DNA of 64,000 nt from Tubulanus polymorphus (lineage: Eukaryota; Nemertea; Palaeonemertea; Tubulaniformes; Tubulanidae): contig NC_134031.1 in NCBI RefSeq assembly GCF_964204645.1, positions 14,090,307 to 14,154,306 of the forward strand, written 5' to 3'. The notes beneath the pieces were generated by a model, which saw only the letters and a list, made by a program, of their open reading frames with translations, was not told the origin of the DNA and did not search any database. The position numbers and the translations under genes are program-made. Of the stretch, positions 54,319 through 64,000 are shown in pieces (the stretch's first letter is position 1; each line of letters opens with the position of its first letter).

Positions 54319-56111
54319 ATGTCTAGACAAAATAAAAAAGCATTCAGTTTGGTTCAAGTTCTGGATGTAATTGATGACGACGATAGTGATTTTGGCAATG
54401 ACCCTAAATCTGATGATGATGATGGCTGGGGCAGCGATGATGATTATGACGGAAATGCAGGGGAATCTGATATTGATAGCGACGATGGTGATGAGGATGC
54501 CGATGGCGAAAGCGATGACGATGTTCCGCTTGCTCAATTAGCTGGTGTGAGTCAGGTAGTGAGCCGTACAAAAACTGATTGTAAGTGGGTGAAAAAAAAA
54601 TTCACACCTCCAGTTATAAACTTTACTGGCCCAGCCGTTGAACCTATATGCCGTGGGGTTGAACTTGAGACGCCGTTGTGGTATTTTAGCCAGTTCATAA
54701 CAAGGGACATGTTAGATTTGATTGTGGAAAATACAAATTTATATAGTGCACAAGTATTAGGCCCAGATAAATCGGTAAATACAAACTACAAAGAGATTGA
54801 ACTATTCCTAGGAATTTATTTGAGAATGGGTCTAATACAGTTGAGATCTGTTCGCATGTATTGGGAAGTGAATCTTCGCATCCCGTTTATCGCAGATGTG
54901 ATGCCGCGAAATAGGTTCGAGACCTTGCAGCGGTATTTACACTTTGTCAATAATGAAGCTGTAACGGATGATATGAAGAAAAATAAAGTGTGGAAGTTGC
55001 AGCCATTTATTGATAAATTTCGACAACAATGTCTTCTCGTGACTCCAGAACAGTACCAGTGCGTTGACGAGCAAATGATCAGCTATAAAGGGAAGTTTAG
55101 TGGAATTCGTCAATATATCCGAGGAAAACCTCATCCGTGGGGGTTCAAAATGTGGGCCAGGTGCGGTAGCGATGGCTTTTTACATGATTTCGAGATGTAT
55201 CAAGGAAAAAATAGTGCCGAACAACGGGTTGATTCTCTTGGAACTCATATTGTCTTCAAACTATGCCAATCCCTTGCCGATAACTGTGGTTATATAGTTT
55301 TTGCTGATAACCTGTTCACCTCATTACAACTTTTGTTGAAGTTGGTACAACGCGGAATTTATTATGTTGGTACAGTTAGGGCAAATCGTGTTAGTGGTTG
55401 TCCACTCAAAACCGATAATCAGCTGAAAACCAGAGGTGAATATGATTATTATGTAGAGAACAAAGAAAATGTAGTATGCTGTCGCTGGAAGGACACAAAG
55501 GCGGTAACTTTGATGTCAACGTATGTAGGACCTGAACCGTTGGACCTGAACCGTTAGACAAATGTAAACGATGGGATAAGACTGCCAAAGCCTATAAGGA
55601 GATCAGTCGGCCATTCATGGTAAAAGAGTATAATAACCACATGGGTGGTGAAGATATGCTAGACGCATATTTGGCTAAATGTAAATTTCGTATGAGAACG
55701 AAACGATGGTATACCATATTGTTTTGGAATTATGTTAGTATAGCTTGTATCAATGCATGGCTACTTTATAAGCGCGATGCAAATCTCCTTGGTACGCCCA
55801 GTAAAATAAAACTCCGCGTATTTCAAACTCAGGTAGCAAAAGCATTAGTTACATGTGGCATGGCAAAGAGAAGGGGACGGCCATCGGATGCAGCAGGTTC
55901 ACCATCACAATATGTTCCTCCAAAAATGATACGCGTTTTGCCAGACGTTGACAGCCGATATGATCAGGTTGCTCATTGGCCTGTGAAGGCAGATAAAAGG
56001 GCCCGTTGCGTAGTTTGTAGTTCTAAAACGGACACCAGATGTGAGAAATGTGAAGTTCTCCTTTGTTTTACTGAAAACCGTAACTGTTATAGAGCATATC
56101 ATATAAAATAA
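54319..56111 (+). pseudogene. piggyBac transposase, broken by a 14-bp duplication
   Basis: The ATG at 54319 opens a frame with a very acidic first 70 residues. The DDD core follows: YQCVDEQMISYKG (Asp250), YIVFADNLFTS (Asp330) and, in the downstream frame, NHMGGEDMLDAY (Asp coded at 55653). The C-terminal Cys-rich finger (CVVCSS, CEKCEVLLCF) ends at 56109-56111. The two frames are separated by an exact 14-bp tandem duplication at 55528-55555. This alone accounts for the frame change, since 14 bases shift the frame and both sides are otherwise open. The copy looks recently active. Confidence 0.9.
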
Positions 56112-57359
56112 CTGTAAATTGAGCGATGTCCGAGGTTAGCCGAGGAGTTCATTTATAGCCATTTGTAGTTATTATACAATAGTGGAATAAGAATAAAAGT
56201 TGATTGATATTATAGCATACATTAGTGGCCTAATTAGTGTTCTTTGTTGAATCAAGTTAAGTATTAGTACAAGTCATAAATGCCCGGTGTTCCATATATG
56301 GGACAGCTCAGAAAAGTAGGTCATCACCCTTGGTTACCAAAATTTTTGATAGGGATAAACTATTTGCACCATATTTAGGCTAGTCCCAAAGGTATATAAT
56401 TTTCAGCAAATTTTTTGGTACTTTGGGCATCCCAGGGTTAAAGTCATTAACTAAACTTATGTAAATAATTCATTACCAAACACATTGTTGGCTAACAGTG
56501 TTTTTTATTTCAGAATATGTCGACATTTGCTGGAACAAGATACTCGAGGACGTGGAAGAAGCAGATAGGCCGAGGAAAATAATCACAGTACCACCAAATC
56601 TCACATCAAACAAAGAAAAAATCACCAAAGAGGAAGCCATCGCAATGCACAGGACAAGATTCAAAAAAACTAATAGATGATTGAATGGTAAGTCTCTTGA
56701 CATTTGTATTGAAGGTATAATTTCATTTAAAATTGTAATACATGCACATGAAAACATGACAATTATATTGATTTTCTTAAAAAATACATTCTTTTTAGGT
56801 CTGCGGAAAAAATGATGACCCGAAGTGATGATTTAATTCGAAAAATAATGTACGAAGAAATATATTTGAAATTTGGCAGTTCAAAGATACCGAGTACGTT
56901 TTATTTCAACATCAGGAATCATGATATATCTTGTATTCGTTTTATAATTCAACCTAAAATATTTTTCATGTCTTTTTCAGGTGATAAAGACAAAATATCT
57001 ACATTTGCATGGGAAGATTAATGGTGAAACTACAAGTCTAAGTGAAAGTTGTAGACACCAGTTCACTCAATAAATGATCTGTAGAAAATTGATAGGAAAC
57101 TGAAAATAAAATTATTGATCTGCTTAAGCATAACAAAACTGCTCCTTACTTGAACAATTAATTGCGATCAGATGTTTAAATTAGAACTCAATGGATTGAA
57201 AGCAAAACGTTTTATACATTATAAATATGCAATAAAATTTATATTTTATATCTAAGCGATGTCATTGTTTTATTAAAATATCTGTAAGAAAAGCACAAGT
57301 TAAGAAGAATATATAAACATCGTTAGAATTTTTAAGTTGAATTCTTCTATTTTAATTCA

Positions 57360-58309
57360 TTATGGTCCATCAATCGACACATTACGAAATCCTTTATATA
57401 AATGGTCCTCCTCATAACCGTCCTCAGGGAAATGTGCGCGGATGCACGAAACGACACAAGCAGGCAAAATTCTCCTATTCTCCTTGCCCAAATATCCCCA
57501 ACACCACCGAACAAATGATCTGTATGCTACATGTCTTAATTTCGCATTTGCTGGCCCTTCAAAACTTTTCCGTCCGTACTGCCGTTGAAATTCGGTCCAC
57601 ATCAGCTGCAGGACCCAAGGGTTCAAACAGATCGAAGCGAAAGCTGCTGTGTCCGTCATGCAGGTCTCTTCATTTTGTCCGGACTCCTCCCAAACCCATT
57701 CCAGTCTTCTTTTCACGACATCAATCTCCATACAGCACACACACTCTTGCTCCGTCTCTAAGATCTGACAGTGTCCACATTGGCACCTAAAAACATTATC
57801 CATAAAAATATTTTTAAGGTATGGATATAGGTATCTACTTGTTGTAAGCCTATGCTGATGCAATGCAGTGCAAGAATAGTCCAGCAGTGCCAGCACAACG
57901 ACGTTGAATCGCACTGAGCTTTTGAAACGAACATGATAAGATTCTCTCAACTTCGCCAACAAAGCTCAAAAACCTATAATTAAATCTACGGCTTAATGAA
58001 TCTTAAAATATATATTTTTAAGTTAATTGTTATATGAACATACCACTGATTCAGATTATCCAGCTCCAAACGGTTTATTCGGCCTTCGTCGTCGTCTCCC
58101 TCTGCCTCCGGTCTGGGTCCATCGCCGTTTCGCTTCGGTTCTGCCTCTGGTTCGTATAAATACGGCCCGATCATTAATTCCTCTTCGTCACTTGTTTCCT
58201 GCCATTCAAAATCACTAAGCGATTCATCTGAATTTGATGCCGAAGTGGCATTAAATTCAGATGAATCGCTCCCATTGTCCGATTCTCTATTCATTTCTAT
58301 AGACGCCAT
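57360..58309 (-). CDS. P2X7 ballast-domain-like protein, Kolobok B accessory gene
   Basis: Exon 1 (58044-58309) starts at ATG 58307-58309. It encodes an acidic Ser/Asp-rich leader with IGPYLYEPEAEPKRNGDGP and ends LDNLNQW. Exon 2 (57360-57786) opens CQCGHC ... ECVCCMEIDVV and continues to AFASICLNPWVLQ, RHVAYRSFVRWCWG, LPACVVSCIRAHFP and YKGF before TAA. The intron has GTATGT and TTTTTAG borders and splits the Trp codon, exactly as in element A. Cysteine spacing CxCxxC plus CxCC matches the zinc site of the P2X7 cytoplasmic domain. No channel or membrane part is present. The frame is fully open even though the partner transposase is damaged. Confidence 0.85.
58218..58270. repeat. Hairpin inside exon 1 of the P2X7-like gene
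   Basis: Arms AGCGATTCATCTGAATTT (58218-58235) and its exact complement (58253-58270) are extended inward by ATGCC/GGCAT, leaving a loop of five bases. The coding frame remains open through it. Confidence 0.9.
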
Positions 58310-58515
58310 TATTGAGTCGCTGCCTTTAATGACGTAGTTCTATAAATAGCCCGCAGTACACGTGTTTTTCCGGAACGATGTAAACAAAACGAGGCGCGCG
58401 AAAATCAAAATCATCAAATATCATTATAAATTGAAATTTTTTCCGATCTTTCAAATTGTCAATCTCAATAGTATACTATAATGAATCATTTTATTCCAAA
58501 AGTAGAAAATTCTTG

Positions 58516-58538
58516 AAAAAGTGTCAGTTACCCTTTAA
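58516..58538 (-). repeat. Right TIR and TTAA of Kolobok B
   Basis: On the minus strand: TTAA then AGGGTAACTGACACTTTTT. It is identical to the left end over 19 bases. Confidence 0.9.
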
Positions 58539-58965
58539 TGCAAGATACATACGGATAAGAGACGGAGAAAAACATTCACCAAGGAATCATTGTGACAGGC
58601 CTACTGTAGTAGAAAGCTAGTACTATGAAATAGAATACCACAGCATGTAACAACAAAGCTGCAGGTCTGTTTCTATTTCTTAATTCTATTCAATCAGATT
58701 ACTAATTTGATGTAGCGTATTTGTGCTCACGAACATAATTAATACTTTTCACATATTTGAATTTAGTTATTACATCTATATAGGTTATGTTTTGACGATT
58801 ACATTGACTTTTCTAGGAGGAAAGATGGAGTTACTGAAAAAGCAAAGAACTAGTTAACAAGGAAAAGATATAGGTAATTTGAAATTAACGACATGAAAGC
58901 TGTAACACGTCTCATTTTAGCGCTTTAACATATTAATAATCTACTATTTTTAGACGCCATTTTTC

Positions 58966-59172
58966 ATGGAGGAAAGATCGACGAGGGTAAAGCGATGCCA
59001 AAGCTGCCCTACAGATCTTAAATGGTTAGTTGGTTATTTCCACCCTGACGCCACTGGTATCTTGAGAAAATACCCTGAATTTGATGGAAATATCTTTATG
59101 CCTTCAGATCTTGTTATATCTGATGAAGAATGTATTGAAATTTTGCAAAAGGGCTTAAAACCAATGTATTAA
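58966..59172 (+). CDS. 68-residue ORF in duplication copy 2, unknown
   Basis: Copy of the ORF at 49809-50015, with RCQSCPTDLKWL. Conservation of the frame in both copies mainly reflects the recent duplication and is weak evidence of function. Confidence 0.35.
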   Translation: MEERSTRVKRCQSCPTDLKWLVGYFHPDATGILRKYPEFDGNIFMPSDLVISDEECIEILQKGLKPMY

Positions 59173-59274
59173 TGGTTTGTCATTTTATGAAATTCTATCT
59201 TCGTAAGAATCTAAATATTATCATAGTGGATATTCCATTTAGCAGTTATGAATTCCAATTATTAATTGTGATAT

Positions 59275-60255
59275 CATTTTGAGCTATACTATCGTCAGGT
59301 CTGGTACAGTATGAACTTAAAAAATGTCCTTTATGTTTTGATATCATTTTATCTATCATTCTATAATGTGATAGCTCTAACACTATTAACTCTGGTACGG
59401 TATGACATACTCCCCCTAAAGTTAAATGTAATAGTTAGAATGTACCTTATTCAAAATCGTATTAATATCATGTTTTATCTTGGATTTTTAAGTTATCAAT
59501 TGCCCTGGGTGATTTAATATCAATCTAATAAATGGTAGCTCTAACACTGTCAGCTGGTACGGTATAACATGCATCCCTTTAAAATCGAATATAATAGGTA
59601 ATATAAAATTCTCTGAGAGACACAATTTTCAGAGGGGATTTTGAGGGACCAAAGGCCATAACTCAGAATTTGAGGGATTTTGTACCCTCAAAAATGGATT
59701 TTGGAATTTGAGGGGTTTTTGAGGGATTTGAGGGGCTGTAGGAACCATGGTTATGTAATACACGTTTATTGCACTGTATACACGTGTATATGTAGGCCAA
59801 TTTTACATGTGTACTTGATGAAATATACGTGTGATCATTATTCATAGCACACGTGTAACATTTTAATAAGGGTGGATTCGAACCATCCCAACTAGTTTAT
59901 TGCGAACTCTTAGACATGTTTGGTGTAAAACATTTTGATATGTAGGGGAAAATCTACTTCTAAGAGTGCGAGTTTAGTACCGGTAATGATGGCCAGACTT
60001 GTCGATTATCCATTGTCGGCCTATAAATGAAAACTTGGCAGCCCATATTATCAGTTTGGTATCTATTTCATTTCAGACGTTGAATAGTTTTAATTAAAAC
60101 AACTATATGATAAGGACTTCACGTAGTTATTCAAAGGGATGTCTGGCGCTGATCTGGAAAATCTCAATCGAGAGCGAACCTTATTTTACCCGCTGTGAAA
60201 ATTCATTGCTGTCACTCATTAAGAAATAATTGCCACAAAGAATCGACTTTCAATC
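59275..60255. other. No gene; E-box-like CACGTG cluster at 59745-59860
   Basis: No coding sequence seen. From 59610 to 59740 the words TTTGAGGG and GAGGGATTTT recur irregularly. From 59745 to 59860 there are several ACACGTGT/ACGTGT words, including the palindrome ATACACGTGTAT, which contains the E-box CACGTG. Confidence 0.4.
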
Positions 60256-61722
60256 ATGGTAGTTGGTAACAACAACAATATTAAAAAGTCTCTTGGATAC
60301 TTTGCTACGAAGACAGCAACATCTGATGTTTTGTATCCCTTTCTATGGGAAGCTATTTTCTATCTGGAACAACAGGGCTTAAAGGTAAATAATCCAACCA
60401 TGGAATGGTATTATACTTTGCGATAATTTATCATGAGTAATACATGAAGTTAAGTTTGTCATAGGTTATATCAAGTACTTCAGACTAGGCATCCCCAAAT
60501 CAACGCTTGTACCGTATACATGCGGATGGAAGTAACCTTGTTAGTGAGACTGTCAACTGGATGTCAGTACAAAAACGCCCGTTGTATTTCATTTCTGATC
60601 CTCCTCATTTGATGAAAACCATCAGAAACAACTTAGAGAAATCAAAGCCAGGTGGTACCAGATGTCTTTGGGTAAATATATTACCAATTGAGTTTTTTAA
60701 TGACCTTGCTCTGGCACTGATCCAGAGGGGGGTTTGAGGGGTCCGGACCCCCCTCCCCTCTTCTGACCAAGTGCCCTTTTGAAAATCACATGTGAAAAAT
60801 TCCACCCAACATTTATCTATGACAAGAGTCCACAGTACTTCTTCAAGCTGTAATATGCACTAAAATTTTCTGGGGGAGGACCTCCAGACCTCCCTTCAAG
60901 GGCATTTCTATGAAAGAAAGTACAGATTATGATTCTTTTTTTTACAGAACAATGGTCAACATCTTTGGTGGAGTAGTATTTACAACGTGTATCGAGAAGA
61001 CAGTACTAATCAGCTCAGAATGACAAAATTGAGAGATGAGCACGTACGGCTTACACCAGTAGCCAGAATGTCAGTTAGACTTGCAGTGCAGGTGGTTAAT
61101 TGTTGCCACGCTAGATTTAGTAAACGTAGATGTAGAATAATATTTAGGATCTACGTAGTTCCACGAAAGATTTTAATTCAAACTTTTTCATGAAATTGAC
61201 ACCAGGACCCTTAAAGTCACCATTAAATGATATCTCTCCAATTTTAGGTCCTTAGTCGTTCAGTTGGACTAGTTCTCCAACAGTATGGTGGTCCTGATGT
61301 TATTGAACTCTCGAAGTTTATTGTGATGTCCGACCGGTTCTTTGACTGCTTAAATGTGAGATCTTTCAATGAACATATCACAAAAGAAAACCAGACTTGG
61401 CCCCATATCGAAGACTTGATGATGAGCGTTTCCAAGTGAGACAAATTTGAACAAAAATTCCTGAATTGTGGTACCTGCTTTAAAAATTGAGATGATAATC
61501 TATATTTTCCAGTTCCTTGAATCCTACCTGGAATACCTTGATCTATGGAAGACTTTAGTTAGTAACAGGGAGGGATTTACCAAGGCAGAGAAAGAGAAGA
61601 TGTCTTTGTCAAATCAGACATTTCATTCCATAGACAGCACCATCTTGATTTTTCACTACAGAAAGAAGACTCCGAACTATAATATACTTGTAGGCCTATT
61701 GACTCTCATGGAGTCCCATTAG
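60256..61722 (+). pseudogene. P-element/THAP9-like transposase remnant with introns
   Basis: Exon-like blocks: 60256-60384 (LGYFATKTATSDVLYPFLWEA), 60465-60671 (SPNQRLYRIHADGS, YFISDPPHLMKTIRN), 60948-61091 (NNGQHLWWSSI, LRDEHVRLTPVARMSVRLAVQ), 61248-61437 (KFIVMSDRFFDCLNV) and 61513-61722 (FLESYLEYLDLWK). All match the RNase H-like and GTP-binding-insert region of P-element and THAP9 transposases, and most borders have GT-AG signals. A TAG at 60486-60488 follows the first conserved Asp, and a frame change near 61370 breaks the fourth block. The N-terminal THAP exon was not found in front. Confidence 0.7.
60721..60765. repeat. GC-rich hairpin repeat in a P-element intron
   Basis: GGGGTCCGGACCCC (60738-60751) is a perfect palindrome flanked by G-rich (left) and C-rich (right) runs. 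It is probably part of a small interspersed repeat that continues to about 60900. Confidence 0.55.
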
Positions 61723-63000
61723 AATAATTCATTCATGGGCTTAAAGAAATGTTTGCAAGTGTTAAAGACGAACAGATTAGGGAAACTATACAAATGCAAA
61801 AATCAAGTGAAGGGCCGTTGACATATCATCAGTTATTAATAATTTTGTTACTAAACTAGGCTAATTGGTACGTAAAAAAGCCTAAGTTTTGAATTTGAGT
61901 ATTGTAATTCATTGCATTATGACTAGATTGGAGACCTTTTATCCAAATTCTAATTATGCTTTATTTCCAAAAAATAAACATAACATGAAATCCAGAAGGC
62001 ACATTCATAACTAAAAAACACTACCAAAGAAAATACTGCACATTCATCGAAATGCTCGCTAACAATAAGGGCCCTATATGTTTGTGTATCCAGATCTGAG
62101 GCTAGGCCTTCTAGGCCAGTGAGGGAAGACACACCACAGGGTTGATAGCCTCAAGACCAACCAAAATTCAAGGCCATTCCAGGCCATTAAAATAGACCTT
62201 CCGAGGCTATTACCCAAATCTAAAACCTGTTTACGACAATATATCCTCGCTTCATCCATTCAAAAACAATCAAAGCAGCTTTAACAGGGTTCATTGTGCT
62301 ACAGCTGACCCAAATTCACTCCCCCATGTTATGCCAAATTCACTGCCAACTTCAGCAATTTTTTGAAAAACTTGCAAATTGTGTGCCAGTGACTATATGG
62401 CCACACTAATGCCTTTTTAATTTAATGGACTTTGGATTTTACCAGCAAAAATGAAAGGGTGTTTGGGAAAAATAAAATATCAATCATTACGACCACAGAC
62501 ATAAACGGAAGGGATAATTAGGACGAAAGTATCAAGAAAAAAAATTCGACATGACGTTTTTGGCAGAATTTCAGAGGGGGATCCATTGCTGTAAGCAATT
62601 CCAAAAAGCCCTACATTTGCCCCTTTGAACCAAGAAATTTGTAACAGACACAATCTCCCTGAAGCGCAGTTCATGTAGTAACATGTAGTAACCGCATGTA
62701 GCATGTAACATGTAGTAACATGTAGTAACCGCATACAACTAACTGCATGATGATTCATCATACCCAGTAGTGGGTTTTGTCCAAAGACTCAGATCATGAA
62801 ATCAAAAATCAAAATGATTTATACACAGTGCATTAAACATCGTCAGGCTGTTACCAAAATTTACAACCCTACAGAAAAACAATCATAAATCTACAGATTC
62901 ACTACATTGTTAAAATTAAGTGCTGAATTCAAGGCTTTTCAATGCCTTAAATTTCCTTTTGACAATTCAAGGGTATTCAAGAATTTTAAGGCCCGCTACG
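61723..63000. other. No gene; small tandem repeat at 62670-62735
   Basis: No supported gene. At 62670-62735 the units CATGTAGTAA and CCGCATGTA repeat several times. The first bases after 61738 may encode a last, broken piece of the P-element-like protein. Confidence 0.4.
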
Positions 63001-63389
63001 AACCCTGACACCTCAAGTGGGAGAGATAGACGAGGAAAACAGTGCTTCAAGTACATTTCAGGAGGATAATACAGAAATGCTGATGGTTAAAATTGACATG
63101 CAGCAACCATCTTCTAATACATCTCACAGTACAGGAGCTAATGTCTAAGTTAACAATACCAACACATTGTAGTTTCTGTGACTATTTGAAAATTTGAACT
63201 TGAGTCTGACTTCAAATTTTTCTAAGCAATGAGGCTAAAGGGCTAAATCAGGTGAAAAGCTCTGGGGTCATATTTGAATAAAATTTACTATTGATTCTGT
63301 CCTGATTTAGGGATGAAGTAATGCATTCTAGAAGGTAATTCTGTGTTAATTTTAAGACAATCTTGTATATCCGCAAAGTAATGACATTT

Positions 63390-63775
63390 GTACGTTCTGT
63401 ATAGATTCCAGTTCCGCTCGGTGTTGACAGGACTTTTATCATTGGTGCGTGATTTTGACAGTTACCACTGTCGACCCTAAGTTTCTGCATCGAGATGGGG
63501 AGACCGAAACTTATCAGTGTTTCTTCACGCATATCGAAGGGAGGCTTGATGCGGAAATTACAACGATGGAAACAGCCTACAGTGAAGACCTGACTTTTTG
63601 GATTGGATGAAGAGAAAGCGATGCTTAAGGCAGTGAAACTTGTATACACTCAGCAAACCAAATTCTGTGTCACCAGTATCTCAAAGAAAATGTAAAAAGG
63701 CATTTGCTACATAAGACTGGTGTCAAACTCAAAGTGAAAAATAAAATAGTAAAAGCGATATTTGATAAAATTTGA
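63390..63775 (+). pseudogene. MULE-like transposase remnant
   Basis: Short plus-strand pieces in changing frames read PLGVDRTFIIGA, HRDGETETYQCFFTHI, GLDEEKAMLKAVKL and HQYLKENVKRHLLHKTGVK. These recall the Asp-containing core (GVDRTF..., DGE/D, DEEKAL, then a Cys/His-(K)ENV helix) of Mutator-like transposases common in marine invertebrates. Stops and frame changes are frequent. The minus-strand open frame over the same bases is a shadow. Confidence 0.4.
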
Positions 63776-64000
63776 GTGTTGCACTAGGATAATGAATTTG
63801 ACTGTGAATGAAAATGATTAAAATTAGAGCTGACTTAAGTAGCTTTATACTAATTAAATCAAATATTTTTATTTTCCACCAAAATTGGGAAAACTACATT
63901 TTTCATTAGTTTATTATGTTCATTTTAACATACAAATGATAATTTCTCCATGGAAATAGTATTTAGGTGAAAAAAATTGATTTTAAAATTTTATCTATGT
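63776..64000. other. No gene recognised
   Basis: AT-rich end of the window with no supported feature. Confidence 0.4.

Larger units (their letters stand above)
53755..56437 (+). mobile_element. piggyBac transposon nested in Kolobok B
   Basis: TTAA occurs at both borders (53751-53754 and 56438-56441). The termini are CCCTGGGACGCCC (53757-53769) and, reversed, CCCTGGGATGCCC (56425-56437), matching 12 of 13, with two extra A's between TTAA and CCCT on the left. Sub-terminal inverted copies of GTCCCATATATGGAACACC lie at 53773-53791 and 56286-56304. The element encodes one transposase and is 2.7 kb. It sits seven bases past a splice donor, inside the last intron of the host transposase gene. Confidence 0.9.
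50510..56680 (+). pseudogene. Kolobok B transposase gene (THAP + DDE), nearly intact
   Basis: Eleven exons with consensus splice sites: 50510-50712 (THAP finger CVCFGC ... VVCYRHF), 51123-51439 (AVPSI box, basic/acidic), 51540-51665, 51786-51984 (acidic), 52060-52347 (CRRC/CLNC zinc ribbon), 52432-52672 (GDGRCDSMGHSAKFG, catalytic Asp candidates at 52574 and 52586), 52758-52935 (ISDMH, Asp at 52854; DCWHVVK), 53020-53251 (HLYWCA), 53334-53505 (SKLECLH, Glu at 53432), 53598-53743, and 56514-56680 (stop). The piggyBac lies in the last intron. The only coding lesion I found is a duplicated GCAT at 53118-53125, which shifts the frame after HLYWCA. It should cut and paste the element at TTAA. Confidence 0.8.
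50226..58534 (+). mobile_element. Kolobok-type DNA transposon B with nested piggyBac
   Basis: Left end AGGGTAACTGACACTTTTT at 50226 and its exact reverse complement ending at 58534 give a 19-bp perfect TIR. TTAA flanks both sides (50222-50225 and 58535-58538). Without the nested piggyBac the element is about 5.6 kb. Like element A it holds a THAP/DDE transposase gene on the plus strand and a convergent two-exon P2X7-ballast-like gene on the minus strand. The TIRs share AGG and TGACAC with element A but differ between, so the two are diverged families or subfamilies. Confidence 0.9.
50131..59274. repeat. 831-bp tandem duplication, copy 2, split by Kolobok B
   Basis: Left part 50131-50225 and right part 58539-59274 align without gaps to copy 1. 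The split falls exactly at the TTAA where Kolobok B begins and ends. The insertion therefore postdates the duplication. Confidence 0.9.

Noticed and set aside
57362-57790. 142-residue plus-strand ORF
   Set aside because: Shadow of the P2X7-like exon 2 on the minus strand, which has splice sites, cysteine pattern and a close relative in element A.
63248-63649. 133-residue minus-strand ORF at the right end
   Set aside because: The plus strand shows transposase-like blocks over the same bases; the minus frame has no motif.
1-64000. CRISPR arrays, rRNA genes, bacterial operons
   Set aside because: No regularly spaced repeats or rRNA-like sequence seen, and introns and element types show the window is animal DNA.

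Overview
The window is eukaryotic and most likely comes from a marine invertebrate animal. The sequence is AT-rich, genes are split by short GT-AG introns, and most recognisable coding matter belongs to animal transposable elements: Kolobok-type, piggyBac, P-element/THAP9-like, CACTA-like, hAT-like, Helitron-like, MULE-like, and LINEs of the CR1/Jockey type. The species cannot be fixed from sequence alone. I see no clear intact single-copy host gene. The nearest candidates are a broken DUF4806-type gene (38.4-40.6 kb) and a few exon-like pieces.

Layout. 1.9-10.6 kb: a decayed, truncated virus-derived element of Polinton/adintovirus character, nearly all on the minus strand. It holds a protein-primed type B DNA polymerase (C-terminal half), a probable minor capsid protein, a double-jelly-roll major capsid protein, small membrane proteins and conserved unknowns. 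Nine of its start codons sit in the same ATAAATG context. 11-16.5 kb: unknown ORF remnants, a GC-rich promoter-like island, a palindromic GGTTCTTTGAAGAACC repeat and a 54-bp tandem repeat. 16.8-20.1 kb: a LINE (minus) whose two ORFs share one frame and are separated by a single UAG. 23.0-25.4 kb: the 3' half of another LINE. 27.7-33.0 kb: Kolobok element A. 34.0-34.7 kb: a hAT-like non-autonomous element. 35.2-37.5 kb: a CACTA-like transposase remnant. 37.7-38.0 kb: a MITE. 42-49 kb: Helitron-like, piggyBac and LINE remnants. 49.3-59.3 kb: an 831-bp tandem duplication, one copy of which is split by Kolobok element B. Element B itself carries a complete piggyBac in its last intron. 60.2-61.7 kb: a P-element-like remnant. 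63.4-63.8 kb: a MULE-like remnant.

The main result is the pair of TTAA-flanked Kolobok-type transposons, A (27744-32956) and B (50226-58534). Each has terminal inverted repeats, a many-exon THAP + DDE transposase gene on the plus strand, and a convergent two-exon gene on the minus strand. The second gene encodes an acidic leader plus a cysteine-rich domain resembling the cytoplasmic (ballast) domain of the P2X7 receptor. The same two-gene plan in two diverged copies argues that the P2X7-like protein is a regular passenger or accessory factor of this transposon lineage. Element B sits in one copy of a tandem duplication whose other copy preserves the empty site, so insertion boundaries can be read directly.

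Both transposase genes carry visible lesions: A has a stop, a frameshift and a missing exon; B has a 4-bp duplication. Both P2X7-like genes appear open. Family names rest on motifs read by eye; no database search was possible.
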